Part shown: piece by piece, positions 24,383-35,480 of the stretch
How the letters are laid out: each line of letters begins with the position of its first letter
Position numbering within the stretch: the first letter of the stretch is position 1
From: Osmia lignaria lignaria
Lineage: Eukaryota; Arthropoda; Insecta; Hymenoptera; Megachilidae
Length of the DNA: 64,000 nt
Direction: 5' to 3'
NCBI RefSeq assembly: GCF_051020975.1
Contig: NC_135039.1
Span: 10,514,692-10,578,691, forward strand
Translations under genes and position numbers: made by a program
Notes under the pieces: generated by a model
What the model saw: the letters and a program-made list of their open reading frames with translations, nothing else
Databases searched by the model: none
What the model was told of the DNA's origin: nothing

Positions 24383-24999
24383 TGTACATCGTCTTAAATT
24401 AAGAACAATGTGGAATTAGTCGCACGTTTCCCTAGATACCCACGCTGTGCCAATGCGTTTGTTCACGACCGAGCGCGGTTCAGAGCCAACGCTCTCGTGC
24501 TTGAGCGTGCGCTCTGATTGGCCAGAGTTTTTCGTCATTAATTCAAAAACGAAGCTTCAACCAACATTTTGGTAAAGGAAAAAGTTGTTCAGAATCACCC
24601 CCGCAATCGCCCATTTCCAGCTGTTAAGGGAGTTATGAGACACCCTGTAGATATCTTCGTTTAGTTCTGTAGTATAAGCGTGAGGAATAATGTGCCTTAA
24701 CCTCTTTGTCATTGCGTTAATATTATGATGAAGAACCCTAATCGAATACTCCTATTATATAATATTTGCTCCATCATATCTTTGCTAAATTCATTTCTTG
24801 TTATTAGAAAACTATACTGCGGACTGTTTAAACGTATTGTATAGCGAGGAGCTAGGTAATCCGGAATTCAAAAGTAGATATATACACTACTTTCTGAAAT
24901 GTTTGAAGAAAACTGTTATCTCGTTTCTTCTAGTTTTTTATATGCGACATTTTTTTAGGGTTAGCCCCGAAAGGGTTACCCTGTTTCTTTAGAGAATAG

Positions 25000-25629
25000 T
25001 AGTGATGGCTAGAACTGCTACTTGTGAATCACGAGTGATTCGATCACGTTCGTTCCTAATCACGATCATTTTTCACAGTGATTCGTGATTTTTCATGCTC
25101 TCTTCTGATTGGTCGAAAGTAAAAACCGTAATTAACTGGTAACTTTTGACTAGCCAAAACTTATGACTAACTGAACGTTCTTTGTACATTATGCTCGGAT
25201 ATTTCTACAGGGTGTCCAACGACTACGTCAACAAAATGTTGTTTGAAGCTTCGTTTTTGAATTATTAAGGAAAAACACTGGCCAATCCGAGCGCGCGGGC
25301 TCAGGGACGGCAGCGTCACGGGCTTCGCCTAGATACAGAACGAACCCTCTGATTGGCCAGTGTTTTTTGCTAATAACTCGAAAACGAAGCCTTAATCAAC
25401 ATTTTGGCAAAGGAAAAAGTTGTTTAGAATCACTTTGTCAACCATCCCTCTTCGGTTGTTGACCTAGTTGTTGGATACCCTGTATACAAGCTATATTGAA
25501 GCATTTTATAAAAAAATAGTTGAATCAAGATTAAGAATTACGAAGAGCAATTATCCAACGATCGTGATTTAACTCCATTCTACGATCACTGTGATAAATC
25601 ACCGTTAGTGATTTTGCACGCCATCTCTA
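25000..25629. mobile_element. hAT-like element interrupted by a TA MITE
   Basis: Ends TAGTGATGGC and GCCATCTCTA, with 8-bp flanks GAGAATAG / GGGAATAA (6 of 8 match). Short inverted words containing GTGATT recur near both ends. The element at 25208-25482 is inserted inside it. Confidence 0.55.
25208..25482. mobile_element. Palindromic TA MITE sharing the GAAGCTTCGTTTTTGAATT core
   Basis: A 275-bp element flanked by TA, with ends CAGGGTGTCCAAC and GTTGGATACCCTG. Both arms carry the core word and AAACACTGGCCAAT. It is nested in the hAT-like element above. Confidence 0.8.
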
Positions 25630-25637
25630 GGGAATAA

Positions 25638-26440
25638 ACTGTTGAACTTGTAGAACATTGCGTTGTGAGATTTGAACTTTACCCGATAGAAACTGCATTT
25701 CCTTTGCGTGCAATATATCTTGCCGAAGCATCATTGCGACTGATTTCTTTGAATCATGTGATCAATTGTATGTGTATACATTTACATTTTATTTTTCTTA
25801 ATGAATTCATAAATACTTTTTACCGCTGCTTGTGATATTGTGTTTTACAGAAGCAGAAGGAAATATTATTAGGTGTAGAAATTAATTCGGTGCCTTTTCT
25901 TTTTTTAATTAATGGCCTATTTTCAAGAAGTTATAGTAACTACAATTATTGAATTTATTCTTATCGATATCATATTCTCGCGCCATTTTTCAAATTCACA
26001 AAAGCGCGGGAAAAGTATTCGAATTTAAAATAGTAACTAAGAAAGTGTAATATTAAAGGCGTCGAATTAATCTGTACACCTAATATATAGACAGAGATTT
26101 TCTTGTTTCACTCTGCTTAGGCGCTTTTCTATATTACAATTGTTAAGGTATTATTACAACATCAGTAATTAATAAAGTTTGAAACTTTTGATTTATTGTA
26201 AATCGTTTTCTTTATAGGTTTACCGAGAGCCAGAAAATTGATCCCCTATTTCGTTATATGTACGTCTGTGAGTGTGTTTGATAATTGATGCTATTGCACA
26301 CTATCATTTATTGTACAGTATATAAGTTGGCGAATAGCAATTTTTGCATTGAAATATCAATTTCCGCACAGGTATAGCATTTGAAAAAAGAATTACAGCT
26401 ATTCGTGTAACATCTGTTGTGAAGAAATAGATTCTACATT
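25638..26440. other. AT-rich intergenic sequence
   Basis: No exon, repeat or element recognised. Confidence 0.35.
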
Positions 26441-26743
26441 AATATAAATGAATTTATTGAGCTAAATATATTTTACAGTTTTCTATACAATTGAACAATT
26501 AATCTCTCTTTTAATTCTTTGCACGTAATAATAATAATTAAAAAAACAAACAAATTTACAATTTTATATACCTCTTTGAACACTAATTAAAACAGTATTA
26601 ATAGAATAATAGATAGTACACTTGAAGAACAAGATGGAGTAGCCCACAGCAGAAGATATTTCTTATCATTGAAACATTCTCCTAACGAGTTGAATGAAAT
26701 TCGAACCTGTCAGTGGAAAAAATAATCGATGAGCCCAGTACTG

Positions 26744-27046
26744 TCATGCAACCTTGGCTAGTTCGTTGATGATTACAGACCAGATTTGCTGGAGCATAAA
26801 AAGGCGCCGCCTTTTGACCGCTAGCATGTTGCCCTTCGATGAGTCGTAATCACTACCTGGCGACTCTTCTAGCCTATTTCCTGTGTTTATAAAATCTTCA
26901 AATACCCACCGTTGCCCGTTTACTGTAGTACGACCGGCTTGGAGAACACATCTCCGGTGGTGCGCCTCATGTTCAGAGGTAAAGGAAGATTTGTGTTTAT
27001 ATCTGACTGAAACTAGACAAATTCTATTCATTGTGAGACAAAGAGA
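26744..27046 (-). CDS. Candidate terminal exon of an unidentified gene
   Basis: A minus-strand open segment of about 100 codons ends at a stop at 26744. A plausible acceptor, GTCTAGTTTCAG|TC, lies near 27047; the open frame itself extends to 27085. It reads through RRCVLQAGRTTVNGQRWVFE and ends KRRRLFMLQQIWSVI..., with mixed, protein-like composition. On the minus strand an AATAAA lies about 290 bp downstream, near 26455, consistent with a 3' UTR. I do not recognise the family, and no upstream exon was found. It could instead be a chance frame. Confidence 0.3.
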   Translation of the reverse strand, partial: SLCLTMNRICLVSVRYKHKSSFTSEHEAHHRRCVLQAGRTTVNGQRWVFEDFINTGNRLEESPGSDYDSSKGNMLAVKRRRLFMLQQIWSVIINELAKVA

Positions 27047-27109
27047 ACCATTGGTAGAGTATACCTGGAACAGTTTTAATTTCAAGGACCAACTTTGCCT
27101 GATTTATTC

Positions 27110-27394
27110 TTAGTTCCTCTCTGAATTCGATGTAAAGTGCTGGTAAATTAATTAGTTATCCATTGAAGTGAAATTACATCAAAGAATATCATCGGTTTAA
27201 TAATAAAATGGGTTTAATTGTATTTCTGGGCTGTTCGATGCACTTTCCAACTGTCAAGTCCTCTTTAAGTATCAACTAACAGAATAATTAATACAGTTAT
27301 TGAGAAAAGATAGAAGGTAATGATAGGTGCAAAAAGAACAGACGAGACAGGTAGAAATAATAATTAATGCTTCAGACGTTAGCGAGCATTGAGG
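27110..27394. other. Intergenic spacer
   Basis: AT-rich; no recognised feature before the nested elements at 27398. Confidence 0.35.
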
Positions 27395-27402
27395 GTACAG
27401 GG

Positions 27403-27667
27403 TAGGGATGTACGGCCCGGCTAGTCGGGTCGGTTCGGAAAACATCGGGCGGACTCGGGCGGACTCGGGTGGGCGTCCGAAACATGCGTGCAGTCGGGTG
27501 GCCCGACTATTTCGGGTTTGGTCGGGTACAGTCGGGCCGCTTCGGACGAGCTCCCGCGTGCCGCGACCCAACTCTCAAGTAAATACTTGGTAATACACCC
27601 GCCCGAGTCCGCCCGATTTTTTCCGAGCCCACCCGAGCCCGTAATTTCAGGTACCCGCACATCCCTA
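27403..27667 (+). mobile_element. GC-rich hAT-like MITE, TAGGGATGT family, copy 2
   Basis: Ends TAGGGATGTACGG and GCACATCCCTA; 8-bp flanks GTACAGGG / GTACATGG (7 of 8 match). Inserted five bases inside the left end of the foldback element. Confidence 0.85.
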
Positions 27668-27871
27668 GTACATGGTAATTCTCTCGCTAGTGGACCCAAA
27701 GGAAGTGCCGCAACAATGGAATGAAGAAGTCGACATCCCATTTGTATCATCGCTTACTTGGCGGAGGTGGCCCCTGCAGCGGAGACGGCTGTGTGGGTGA
27801 AAATATTCTGTTCTGCTCATTACACACATTTTCACGCACACAGCCGTCTGTGCTGCAGGGGCCACCTCCGT

Positions 27872-28039
27872 GTGGGGGGGGTCCCGGTGTGTTCTTCAGA
27901 GGTCCCGGGACCCTCCCTATAGCCCCAGTGCTGGCCACCATGGGGATTTTAGCGAGTAAAAATCCCGCACTACCTCCAGCTCCTCCCCAGGGGGGCTGGA
28001 GGTGCCTTTGGAAGATTTCCCCCACGTAAAAAAGAAATA
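27872..28039 (+). mobile_element. GC-rich short retroposon with 15-bp target duplication
   Basis: Flanked by identical AGGGGCCACCTCCGT at 27857-27871 and 28040-28054. It ends GATTTCCCCCACGTAAAAAAGAAAT, an A-rich tail. The GGTGTGTTCTTCAGAGGTCCC segment resembles the retroposon at 63604. A tail plus a long exact duplication indicates target-primed reverse transcription. Confidence 0.75.
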
Positions 28040-28152
28040 AGGGGCCACCTCCGTCAAGTAAGCGATGCCGACTTCTTCATTCTATTGTTGCCGCACTTCC
28101 TTTTGGGTCCACTAGCGAGAGGATCACCCTGTATGAATGTTGTTCTGTGCAG

Positions 28153-29832
28153 ATGCACCCTCGTGCATTCTATACGCTTGCACTCATGCTTCTCGTGGCT
28201 GGTGACGTTGGATGCGACGACAAAACGAAATGGTACGTTGGCCTGCAGTCTGTGTTCAAGAATTGTCCGCTGGAGTCTTGGAGGAACGCGGGTCAGGACG
28301 AATTTATGGAGAAGCTGAAGAGGTGCATACAGGAACACGTGTTGGCTGTTCTGGATTCCATCCTCGTGAACGATGTTATACCAGTTTTCGACGGCCTCTA
28401 CCTAGTGCGATTCCAACAGGATAGAACGAATTCCACGGATAACTATACCAATAGGTAACTCGCCCTCCAACAGCAATCTACTTTGTAACTAATTTCATCA
28501 GAGAACAGCCTCACTTAAAACGTTTAACATTCTTTTATTAAGAAGTTGTTCAAGTTTTCGTACAGGGCGTTCAACAACAGGCGGGAGATTTTTTAAGGGG
28601 TGATTCTAGGGATAAAAATAAGACGAAAATCAAGAATGACGAAATAGCGTTTGCGGCTTTGTTTTCCAGTAATTAACGTTTAAATATTCGAGTAAAAAGC
28701 GCCTGAAACCTGCAACCTACCCAGCACCGACGACTGAACGTCAGGTCAGCAGGGGTCGGTACAGTTATAACCAAGAAGAGAAAGCCGAATGCTGCAGTAC
28801 TGAGAAACCTTCGACTATATACCTTATACATTGCTTCAATGGGTATATAGTCAAAGCGAGAAATAGAATAGCACGAGGTAAGTTTCTATTATTCAATGAT
28901 TCTTGGTTATGACTGTATCTACCCCTGCTGACCTGACGTTCGTCGGTGCTGGGCAGGTTGCAGTTTTTCGGCGCTTTTGACTCGAATTTGGAAAACAAAG
29001 TCACAAACGTTATTTCGCCATTAATTTTCGTCTTATTTTGATCCCTAGAATCACCCCTCAAAAAATCTCCCACCTGTCGTCGAACGCCCTGCATATCATG
29101 AAAGTAATTGTTCGCTGTTTTCTCAGTGAATTAGAGGACGATACAAACTGGACAGCGATGATCTTGAAACGGCTAATAGGCGTTCTACGTACACACGTTT
29201 TCAAGGTCGATGTGGACCACCTAGTCGACAGCACCCTTTCACCTGTTAACAATTCCGAGACAGAATTAAATGGAAACATATTTGAAGGTTGGACTGCAAA
29301 TGACAATATGTATTTTAGTTTTAGTATAATATTGATTTTCGCTTTCATCCTTGCAATTATATCTGTTGAAACTTTCCTTCCCTTGACAATTGTATGCTTT
29401 TATGAAACTTCCAGTTTCAAAGTTACTTGGTAGGTTGAAACATTTTAACGGTATCCATTCTGAAGACATTAAACTAGTCTTCTGTTAATATTGTGATATC
29501 AGCATGCAGAAGTGGTGTTTTTATCAGGTCGAAGACGTCGATTTCGTCGCAAATACAACAACGTATTGCCGTTCATGATGATGGGTTTCCTGTTGATGGG
29601 TTCCATCCTCGTGCCCATGGGTTTCCAGTTTCTCGCCGTTCTGGGTGGCAAAGCGTTATTGCTAGCGAAGATGGCTCTAATACTGTCCAGCATACAGGGG
29701 CTGAAGAAAATTGCGACGAACGGTGTGAATTATGGACTGTATCACACCCAGGTGGATGGCTGGCACGACAGAAGCCATATAGAGACACCCTCGCATCTAG
29801 ATTTACCTTTCCAACCTCATATTCGTCCTTAA
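28153..29832 (+). CDS. Osiris family protein (DUF1676)
   Basis: Exons 28153-28454, 29127-29287 and 29528-29832 give 255 residues. A signal peptide (LALMLLVAGDVGC) leads. The two-cysteine region of Osiris proteins follows (KNCPLESW to KRC), then an Asn-rich linker, a basic RRRRFRRKY patch and a long hydrophobic segment (LPFMMMGFLLMGSILVPMGF onward), the DUF1676 core. Osiris proteins are insect-specific endomembrane/secreted proteins linked to cuticle and tracheal development. The usual AQXLAY motif is only weakly echoed by NYGLYHT. An acceptor directly precedes the ATG (TTCTGTGCAG|ATG), so a 5' noncoding exon probably lies upstream. A foldback element fills most of intron 1. AATAAA is at 29919. 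Which Osiris paralogue this is cannot be told. Confidence 0.9.
28563..29091. mobile_element. Foldback MITE in Osiris intron 1
   Basis: A 529-bp element with ends CAGGGCGTTCAACAACAGG and CCTGTCGTCGAACGCCCTG. Inverted arms of about 200 bp share GGTGATTCTAGGGAT, CAGCACCGACGA and CTGACCTGACGTT. TA precedes the left end. It fills 529 of the 672 intron bases. Confidence 0.8.
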
Positions 29833-30080
29833 ACCTCAGGAATATTCCTATTAAACCATTTTCTTTGCCGAGGGAGGTGGCTCAAACTTAATGCTTAGCG
29901 TTAATGCGCTGATATATGAATAAAATGTTTGCAAATTGTGCTTGTTGTTAGAGTATGAAGACTGCTAAATGTTACTTTCGAAGCGTTCACACTGTAAATA
30001 AATGAGAAAATCCGTGTTGGGATGCGAGATAACTGTAAAGGGCTCTCTGTGGTGCGTTAAATGGTACCCGTTATCGTTAA

Positions 30081-30945
30081 CACTATGTAGGATTCTAAAA
30101 CAGACTTGGAGTTTTTCTTCAACTAGCCCCTTGTAGTATGCTTCCCTACAGACACCAAGAAACCTTCCGGAGAGGCGGCGACGCACGGTACATGTATTTA
30201 GAAAATTTCTATATTTTTAATAAGGTTAATTTAAAGAAGCTGAAGAACATTAACACCAATGTAAACGAGGAGAATTAAGAAATGTTTTAACATTATGTAG
30301 AATTGTAAGACAGACTTGGAGACTTTTTCTTCAACTAGCCCCTTGTAGTATGCTTCCCTACAGACACCAAGAAACCTTCCTGAAAGTCGGCGACGCACGG
30401 TATACGTACTTAGAAAATATCTATATTTTTAATAATGTTAATTTAAAGAATCTGAAGAACATTAACGCCAATGTAAACGAGGGAAATTAAGAAATGTTTT
30501 AACATTATGTAGGATTCTAAGACAGACTTGGAAACTTTTTCTTCAACTAGCCCCTTGTAGTATGCTTCCCTACAGACACCAAGAAACCTTCCGGAGAGTC
30601 CGCGACGCACGGTACATGTACTTAGAAAATATCTATATTTTTAATAATGTTAATTTAAAGAAGCTGAAGAACATTAATACCAATGTAAACGAGGGAAATT
30701 GAGAAACGTTTTAACATTATGTAGAATTGTAAGACAGACTTGGAAACTTTTTCTTCAACTAGCCCCTTGTAGTATGCTTCCCTACAGACACCAAGAATTT
30801 AAAAAATTTTTAAATTTCTAGTAATAAAGTCACGTTGATATCCCTATAACAATTGTTTTCTGGTGAAACGACACAAGTAATTGTGGTGTCGTTTAAAGAA
30901 CTTGAAGAACATTAACGCCAATGTAAACAAGGGAAATTAAGAAAC
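30081..30945. repeat. 212-bp satellite, about four copies
   Basis: CA(C/T)TATGTAG recurs at 30081, 30291, 30503 and 30715, a period of 210-212 bp. Each unit contains ACTAGCCCCTTGTAGTATGC, CACCAAGAAACCTTCC and GACGCACGGTA. The last unit breaks after CACCAAGAA at about 30797, with about 100 bp of different sequence before the unit tail resumes (AACGCCAATGTAAAC). Confidence 0.9.
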
Positions 30946-31629
30946 GTTTTACTTGAACAAACAATCGACGACAAAGCGATGGTAAGAGAGCAACTGTGAG
31001 TGAAATATCACGGCAAATCTCACGGACGTGATTTAATCAAATTCAGAGGCATCACAGTGAATAATTCAGTTCTTCTTTTCGTTTCGAACGCATCAACTTC
31101 TATTCTTGTTTAACGATGAATACACTTTGTATAATCGATAACCTTCGTAAATACGACATCCTCCCATCGCGGTATTCTTATTCATGTTCAATTAAAATAT
31201 TTATTGCTCTTTCTTCTTCAAGTGTTTCGACCTTCCCACCTTTCTTTCTTAATCCTAAGACCTTCGGATCTTTCTTCTCCCATTTCTTTTTTTTACATAG
31301 TACACAGTGGCGTTTCAGCTTCAAAAAATAAAGAAGAGGTATCTGAAAATAAAATATGAGAACAGAAAAGATTTTTCTTGCTATAATATACAGTGGAATA
31401 ACTTTAAAGCAAAATAAAACTGTAAAGTTTGGAGAACAAGGAACTGCTAGAATCAATTAAAAAATTACAAAAAATCATGGATACCTTTTAATTTAATTTT
31501 AGATTGCTTTCTAAATTTTTCTTTACGTTTCGTACCTCTGTGTCACCATTGACCCAGAATAGATTGGAATTCAGATAGAAAAGTCTGAAAATGATACCAG
31601 AATCAAGAATCTATGTTATCCTAATGAGA
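30946..31629. other. Intergenic spacer
   Basis: AT-rich; no exon or repeat recognised. Confidence 0.35.
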
Positions 31630-31943
31630 CAGGGCCGGCGTAACTTTTTGCGGGGCCCGGTTCAAAAATTTTGGGGAGCCAAAATACACATTCAAATCCT
31701 ATACTTAAATTTCACAATAAGGAATTATTTATTATAAGTAACATATATTTTTTGTAAAATAAATATTACATAATTTTTCTCGCTTTTTTCGCCGCAAAAT
31801 CTTTGATTGCGTCATCGAAATTGATTGATTGATTGACTTATTGATGACTGAAGATAATTTTTTATTAGTTTCAACCGCGGGGCCTTTCAAAACGCGAGGC
31901 CGGGTTCCGGGGGGCGCGCTGAACCTGCCTCGCGCCGGCCCTG
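31630..31943. mobile_element. hAT-like MITE with perfect 8-bp duplication
   Basis: A 314-bp element with ends CAGGGCCGGCG and CGCCGGCCCTG and identical flanks TAATGAGA at 31622-31629 and 31944-31951. Ends are GC-rich, interior AT-rich. Confidence 0.9.
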
Positions 31944-32368
31944 TAATGAGATTAGGGGTAAAAGTAATTGGTGCTAAGATAAAATGTTTCCTCCAAAAGT
32001 GTGTATAGTACAATCCGCGGTCCTTGGTACAGTTTATAGCCATTACTTGTGCGGATAAATATCATGGTCAGAGGACTTAATTGATCCTGGTCACGAGGCT
32101 CGATTCCAAGGGGATGAAACGTAAACGTTTATGTTGCCCATTTCACTTATGGCGGCAGTATTTGAATATCATTCGGATTAAGAAAACCACGATAAAATTG
32201 GTGTACAGTAGTTCACCCATAATAAAATTATCACCTTATCCCATTAACTGCCAAATGTTTTTTTTTTTTGAAATTTTTGGCTGGATAAGTGTACGTAAAA
32301 AAAAAAAAATCGAGTATCCCCCTCCTTTTCGTAGTCGGATAAAAAATCCCCAAATGGGGAATAATCCA

Positions 32369-32775
32369 CACTAGTGGAATTAATTCTGGACACTTAAATT
32401 TTTACTTAAATTTCTAATTTATTTAAATTAGAATATATTATATTCTAATCATTGTTTTCTAATTTCAGGGCGTCGCTTATATAAAAAAATTAGTAAAAAG
32501 ACTATTTACAGCCATACTTATAATATACAATAAAAATTACAATTTCAATGCATCAAAGGAGGTAGAAAAAAATTAATTTCTCAGTTTAGATTTTTTTTAA
32601 CTAAAATTTTCAAACATTTACAAACCAAATCGTGCGAAAATATTAAGTATAAACATTATAGATTATAATAAAAATATTACAGTATTAATTTAGCATAGCA
32701 GAATATACATTTTCTGCAGAAATATGAAATAAAGAATATTTTCATTCAAAGTGTCCAGAATGAATTCCACTGTTG
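32369..32775. mobile_element. TGGAATTAATTCTGGACA-family MITE, copy 1
   Basis: Ends CACTAGTGGAATTAATTCTG and the inverse CAGAATGAATTCCACTG; about 407 bp. Related copies lie at 41027 and 44866. Confidence 0.8.
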
Positions 32776-34375
32776 AATTTCATTTTCTCGTATTCTATCA
32801 TTTACAAAGTGATTATATATATGTCTAGCAGTGTCGCTATTTCTGAACAAGATTGTTCATTGTTCTCCCTATTGGCTCATCTCTGAGGCCGTTGTTCTGC
32901 ACCTGCAGGAGGTAAATTTCTATTGCACCTCGTTTGTTATCATTTTAGAAGATAAAAGAGGCGATGAGTTAACGGTAGCTGTAAATGCTGCAAATAATAA
33001 TTTACAATCGGTACTTTATCAATAAAATTCATCATATGGTTTTGGTACAAAATAATACCTCCTTATTTAATTCTACGCTCATAAGATGATGACCTATATA
33101 GCTGATTTCGTGTTTCTGCCAAGTGTCGTAGTTTGCATATATTAAAAAATAAATTGTACTGATTCCGTGGCCTCTTCAAGACGAACACAATGAACACCAA
33201 GCACGAGTCTTGACTCGTCCCTTCCGCTCGTTTTGTTTCACAGCCAGAACGTATACCTCTGCCTTGTTATCAGTTTTGCTGTGGCGAAACGTTTCGAGTG
33301 CACTCGCAGGCTCGCTTTCTGCAAGATAAAAATCATTAATTTCACTTGGTGATTTATAGAAGGGAGAAGAGGAACCTCCCCTTGTACCAAAAGGTAAATG
33401 AGAAACTAGATGTTAAATATATTCTTCCTTACTGTACCTTGTTGCATAGTGCCTTTTTTCTTTTAATACAGTATACCAGGTCCCTGGGGTCATTATATTC
33501 TCCAGGTAACTTTTCCTTTGATTTACATACTAGCAAGTTTGTTTTTCAATCTTTTATAATGTTCCTCCTCAGCTAATGACATGCAGAATCCTAATGCACC
33601 AACTTTCTTCTCTATTTATGACATCTTAGTTGAATAAAATGGTATAAAGAATTTCTTCTCTGGTTAAATGATTATTAAAGTACATCAACCCATAGAGATG
33701 AGGTTTTCTTTTAATTCTACTTAAATTCCTAAATGGGGCTTAAGGGTTTAGGCCATTCTAGAATTTTGAAAAAATCGAAATTTTTTTTTCCTTAAAAGGT
33801 GCCTTAATGTCTTAAAAATGTTATGGCAAAAGATTATGGGTGGGAAAAATCTCTAAGTACTCGAATTCCGAATTCTGCCGCAGCCCCTTCCGGTATGCAA
33901 CAAGCATTACTGAAAACCTGAAACGCATTTTTCAAACTGGCCGGACTCATAAATCAAACAGATCATCACCAATCGGTTTGAAAATTTAACAGTATATTCG
34001 AAACTAAATTCTCTACCGAATTACGTAGGATTTTTTCATTATATTGCATAGTTCTTTTGTTATAAATAATTTTCTGGCGATTTCTTCTTGAAATTTTACC
34101 ATTTTCACAAAAATCAATATATCAAAAAAATCCTACGTAGTTCGATAGCTGTTCTCATGTATAATCGAAAATATTTTGGTTTTTTATCCTAAGTTAAAAA
34201 TTCCAGGAGCTGCTTAGCCCTACAAAAAATAGGCATCATCTAAGAAATGCTACAGAGCCCATATTTTCATTTGAATCACTATACAAAAATTAATTTTTAG
34301 AGTTTATTAGTTTATTAGGAATTGGGATTTATTCCATTATTTAAAAAAGAAATTCCCAAAATATGCCTATTTCTT
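32776..34375. other. Intergenic sequence with a short inverted repeat
   Basis: No exon recognised. An imperfect inverted pair, AATTACGTAGGATTTTTT near 34018 and AAAAAAATCCTACGTAGTT near 34124, could be a small foldback element. Confidence 0.35.
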
Positions 34376-35050
34376 CTTGCTCTATAGTGACCTAACCCCT
34401 TAATTCTACTTAAATCCCCAAATGAAACTTACAGTAGAAAATGAGTTAGGTTATTTTACCAGTGAAATGGCTGTTTAAACACTGGAATATTCTACAGTAC
34501 AACAAATTATTTCTTGCTCTATAGTGCCCTAACCCCTTAACTCTACTTAAATCCCCAAATTAAACTTACAGTAGAAAATGAGTTAGGTTATTTTACCAGT
34601 GAAATGGCTGTTTAAACACTGGAATATTCTACAGTACAACAAATTATTTCTTGCTCTATAGTGCCCTAACCCCTTAACTCTACTTAAATCCCCAAATGAA
34701 ACTTACAGTACAAAATGAGTTAGGTTATTTTACCAGTGAAATGGCTGTTTAAACACTGGAATATTCTACAGTACAACAAATTATTTCTTGCTCTATAGTG
34801 CCCTAACCCCTTAACTCTACTTAAATCCCCAAATGAAACTTACAGTACAAAATGAGTTAGGTTATTTTACCAGTGAAATGGCTGTTTAAACACTGGAATA
34901 TTCTACAGTACAACAAATTATTTCTTGCTCTATAGTACCCTAACCCCTTAACTCTACTTAAATCCCCAAATGAAACTTATGGTAGAAAATGAGTTAAGTA
35001 ATTTGAACAGTGAAATGGCTGTTCTACTGTACAACAAATTATTCTGTCAT
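34376..35050. repeat. 137-bp minisatellite, about five copies
   Basis: CTTGCTCTATAGTG recurs at 34376, 34513, 34650, 34787 and 34924, exactly 137 bp apart. Units contain CCCTAACCCCTTAA, ATGAGTTAGGTTATTTTACC and ACACTGGAATATTC. The middle units are nearly identical; the last is divergent and shortened. It ends about 430 bp before the CRHBP start codon. Confidence 0.95.
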
Positions 35051-35310
35051 CAGCAATTTATTCAGCTCTTCGCCCTCTGTCTCCTATAAAGTACTCTCTA
35101 TTATCTATTCAATTAATCAGTTGAGGATGTATCATCTGCTTATTGACTTTGAACAAATTGTCATAGAGCAGGTCGTCACACCTGGTCCTCGGCGAGGAGC
35201 CGCGTGTAGAAATTCTCTGTTGAAAAGTTATCACCGTTATCGTCGTCGGTGTAACACAGCAAGTGCTTGGGGATGCGCAGCGTGGACGAATCGCGAGCTG
35301 GACTAGCGGC

Positions 35311-35317
35311 TATAAGA
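35311..35317 (+). promoter_or_regulatory. Possible TATA element of the CRH-BP gene
   Basis: TATAAGA lies 164 bp before the start codon, in a locally GC- and CpG-rich segment. Position and context fit a core promoter. Confidence 0.4.
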
Positions 35318-35480
35318 GGGACGCCGCGCGTCGCGACGCCACACAATCTCCGGTTGGTCCTGAAGCGACACTCGACACTCGCGCATAAGCAGATTCGGTG
35401 CTGAAGGACAGGACGAATATCCAGCTACTCCGCTTCTACCAAGTGGGTCCAGGAACTTCCGGTTCCCGTTTCAAGAAACC

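Larger units (their letters stand above)
22599..24647. mobile_element. 2-kb TA-flanked element with long inverted ends and nested insertions
   Basis: Flanked by TA, with ends CAGGGTATCTCATAACTCC and GGAGTTATGAGACACCCTG. The inverted arms are about 250 bp (22599-22850 and 24395-24647) and contain the core GAAGCTTCGTTTTTGAATT. Inside lie a second inverted pair (22848-22990 and 23755-23912) and two small elements with CATAGTGTC / TTCGTCTAGTGAAAAAGC ends at 23911-24228 and 24238-24382. The first of these holds its own palindrome. Short open frames in the inner arms are mirror images and not genes. Confidence 0.8.
27398..28131. mobile_element. TA-flanked foldback element immediately upstream of the Osiris start
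   Basis: Flanked by TA, with ends CAGGGT and ACCCTG. Inverted arms of about 120 bp share CTCTCGCTAGTGGACCCAAA, GCAACAAT, GAATGAAGAAGTCG and ATCGCTTACTTG, then GGAGGTGGCCCCTGCAG; a tight inner hairpin uses ACGGCTGTGTG and its inverse. Two other elements are inserted in it (27403-27667 and 27872-28039). Its right end lies 21 bp before the Osiris ATG. Confidence 0.8.

Noticed and set aside
29965..30186. Minus-strand frame with CREAYYKGLVEE
   Set aside because: It reads into the 212-bp satellite and recurs degenerately in each unit.
34376..35050. CRISPR-like array
   Set aside because: The 137-bp units are contiguous and similar over their whole length, with no repeat-spacer alternation, in a eukaryotic genome.
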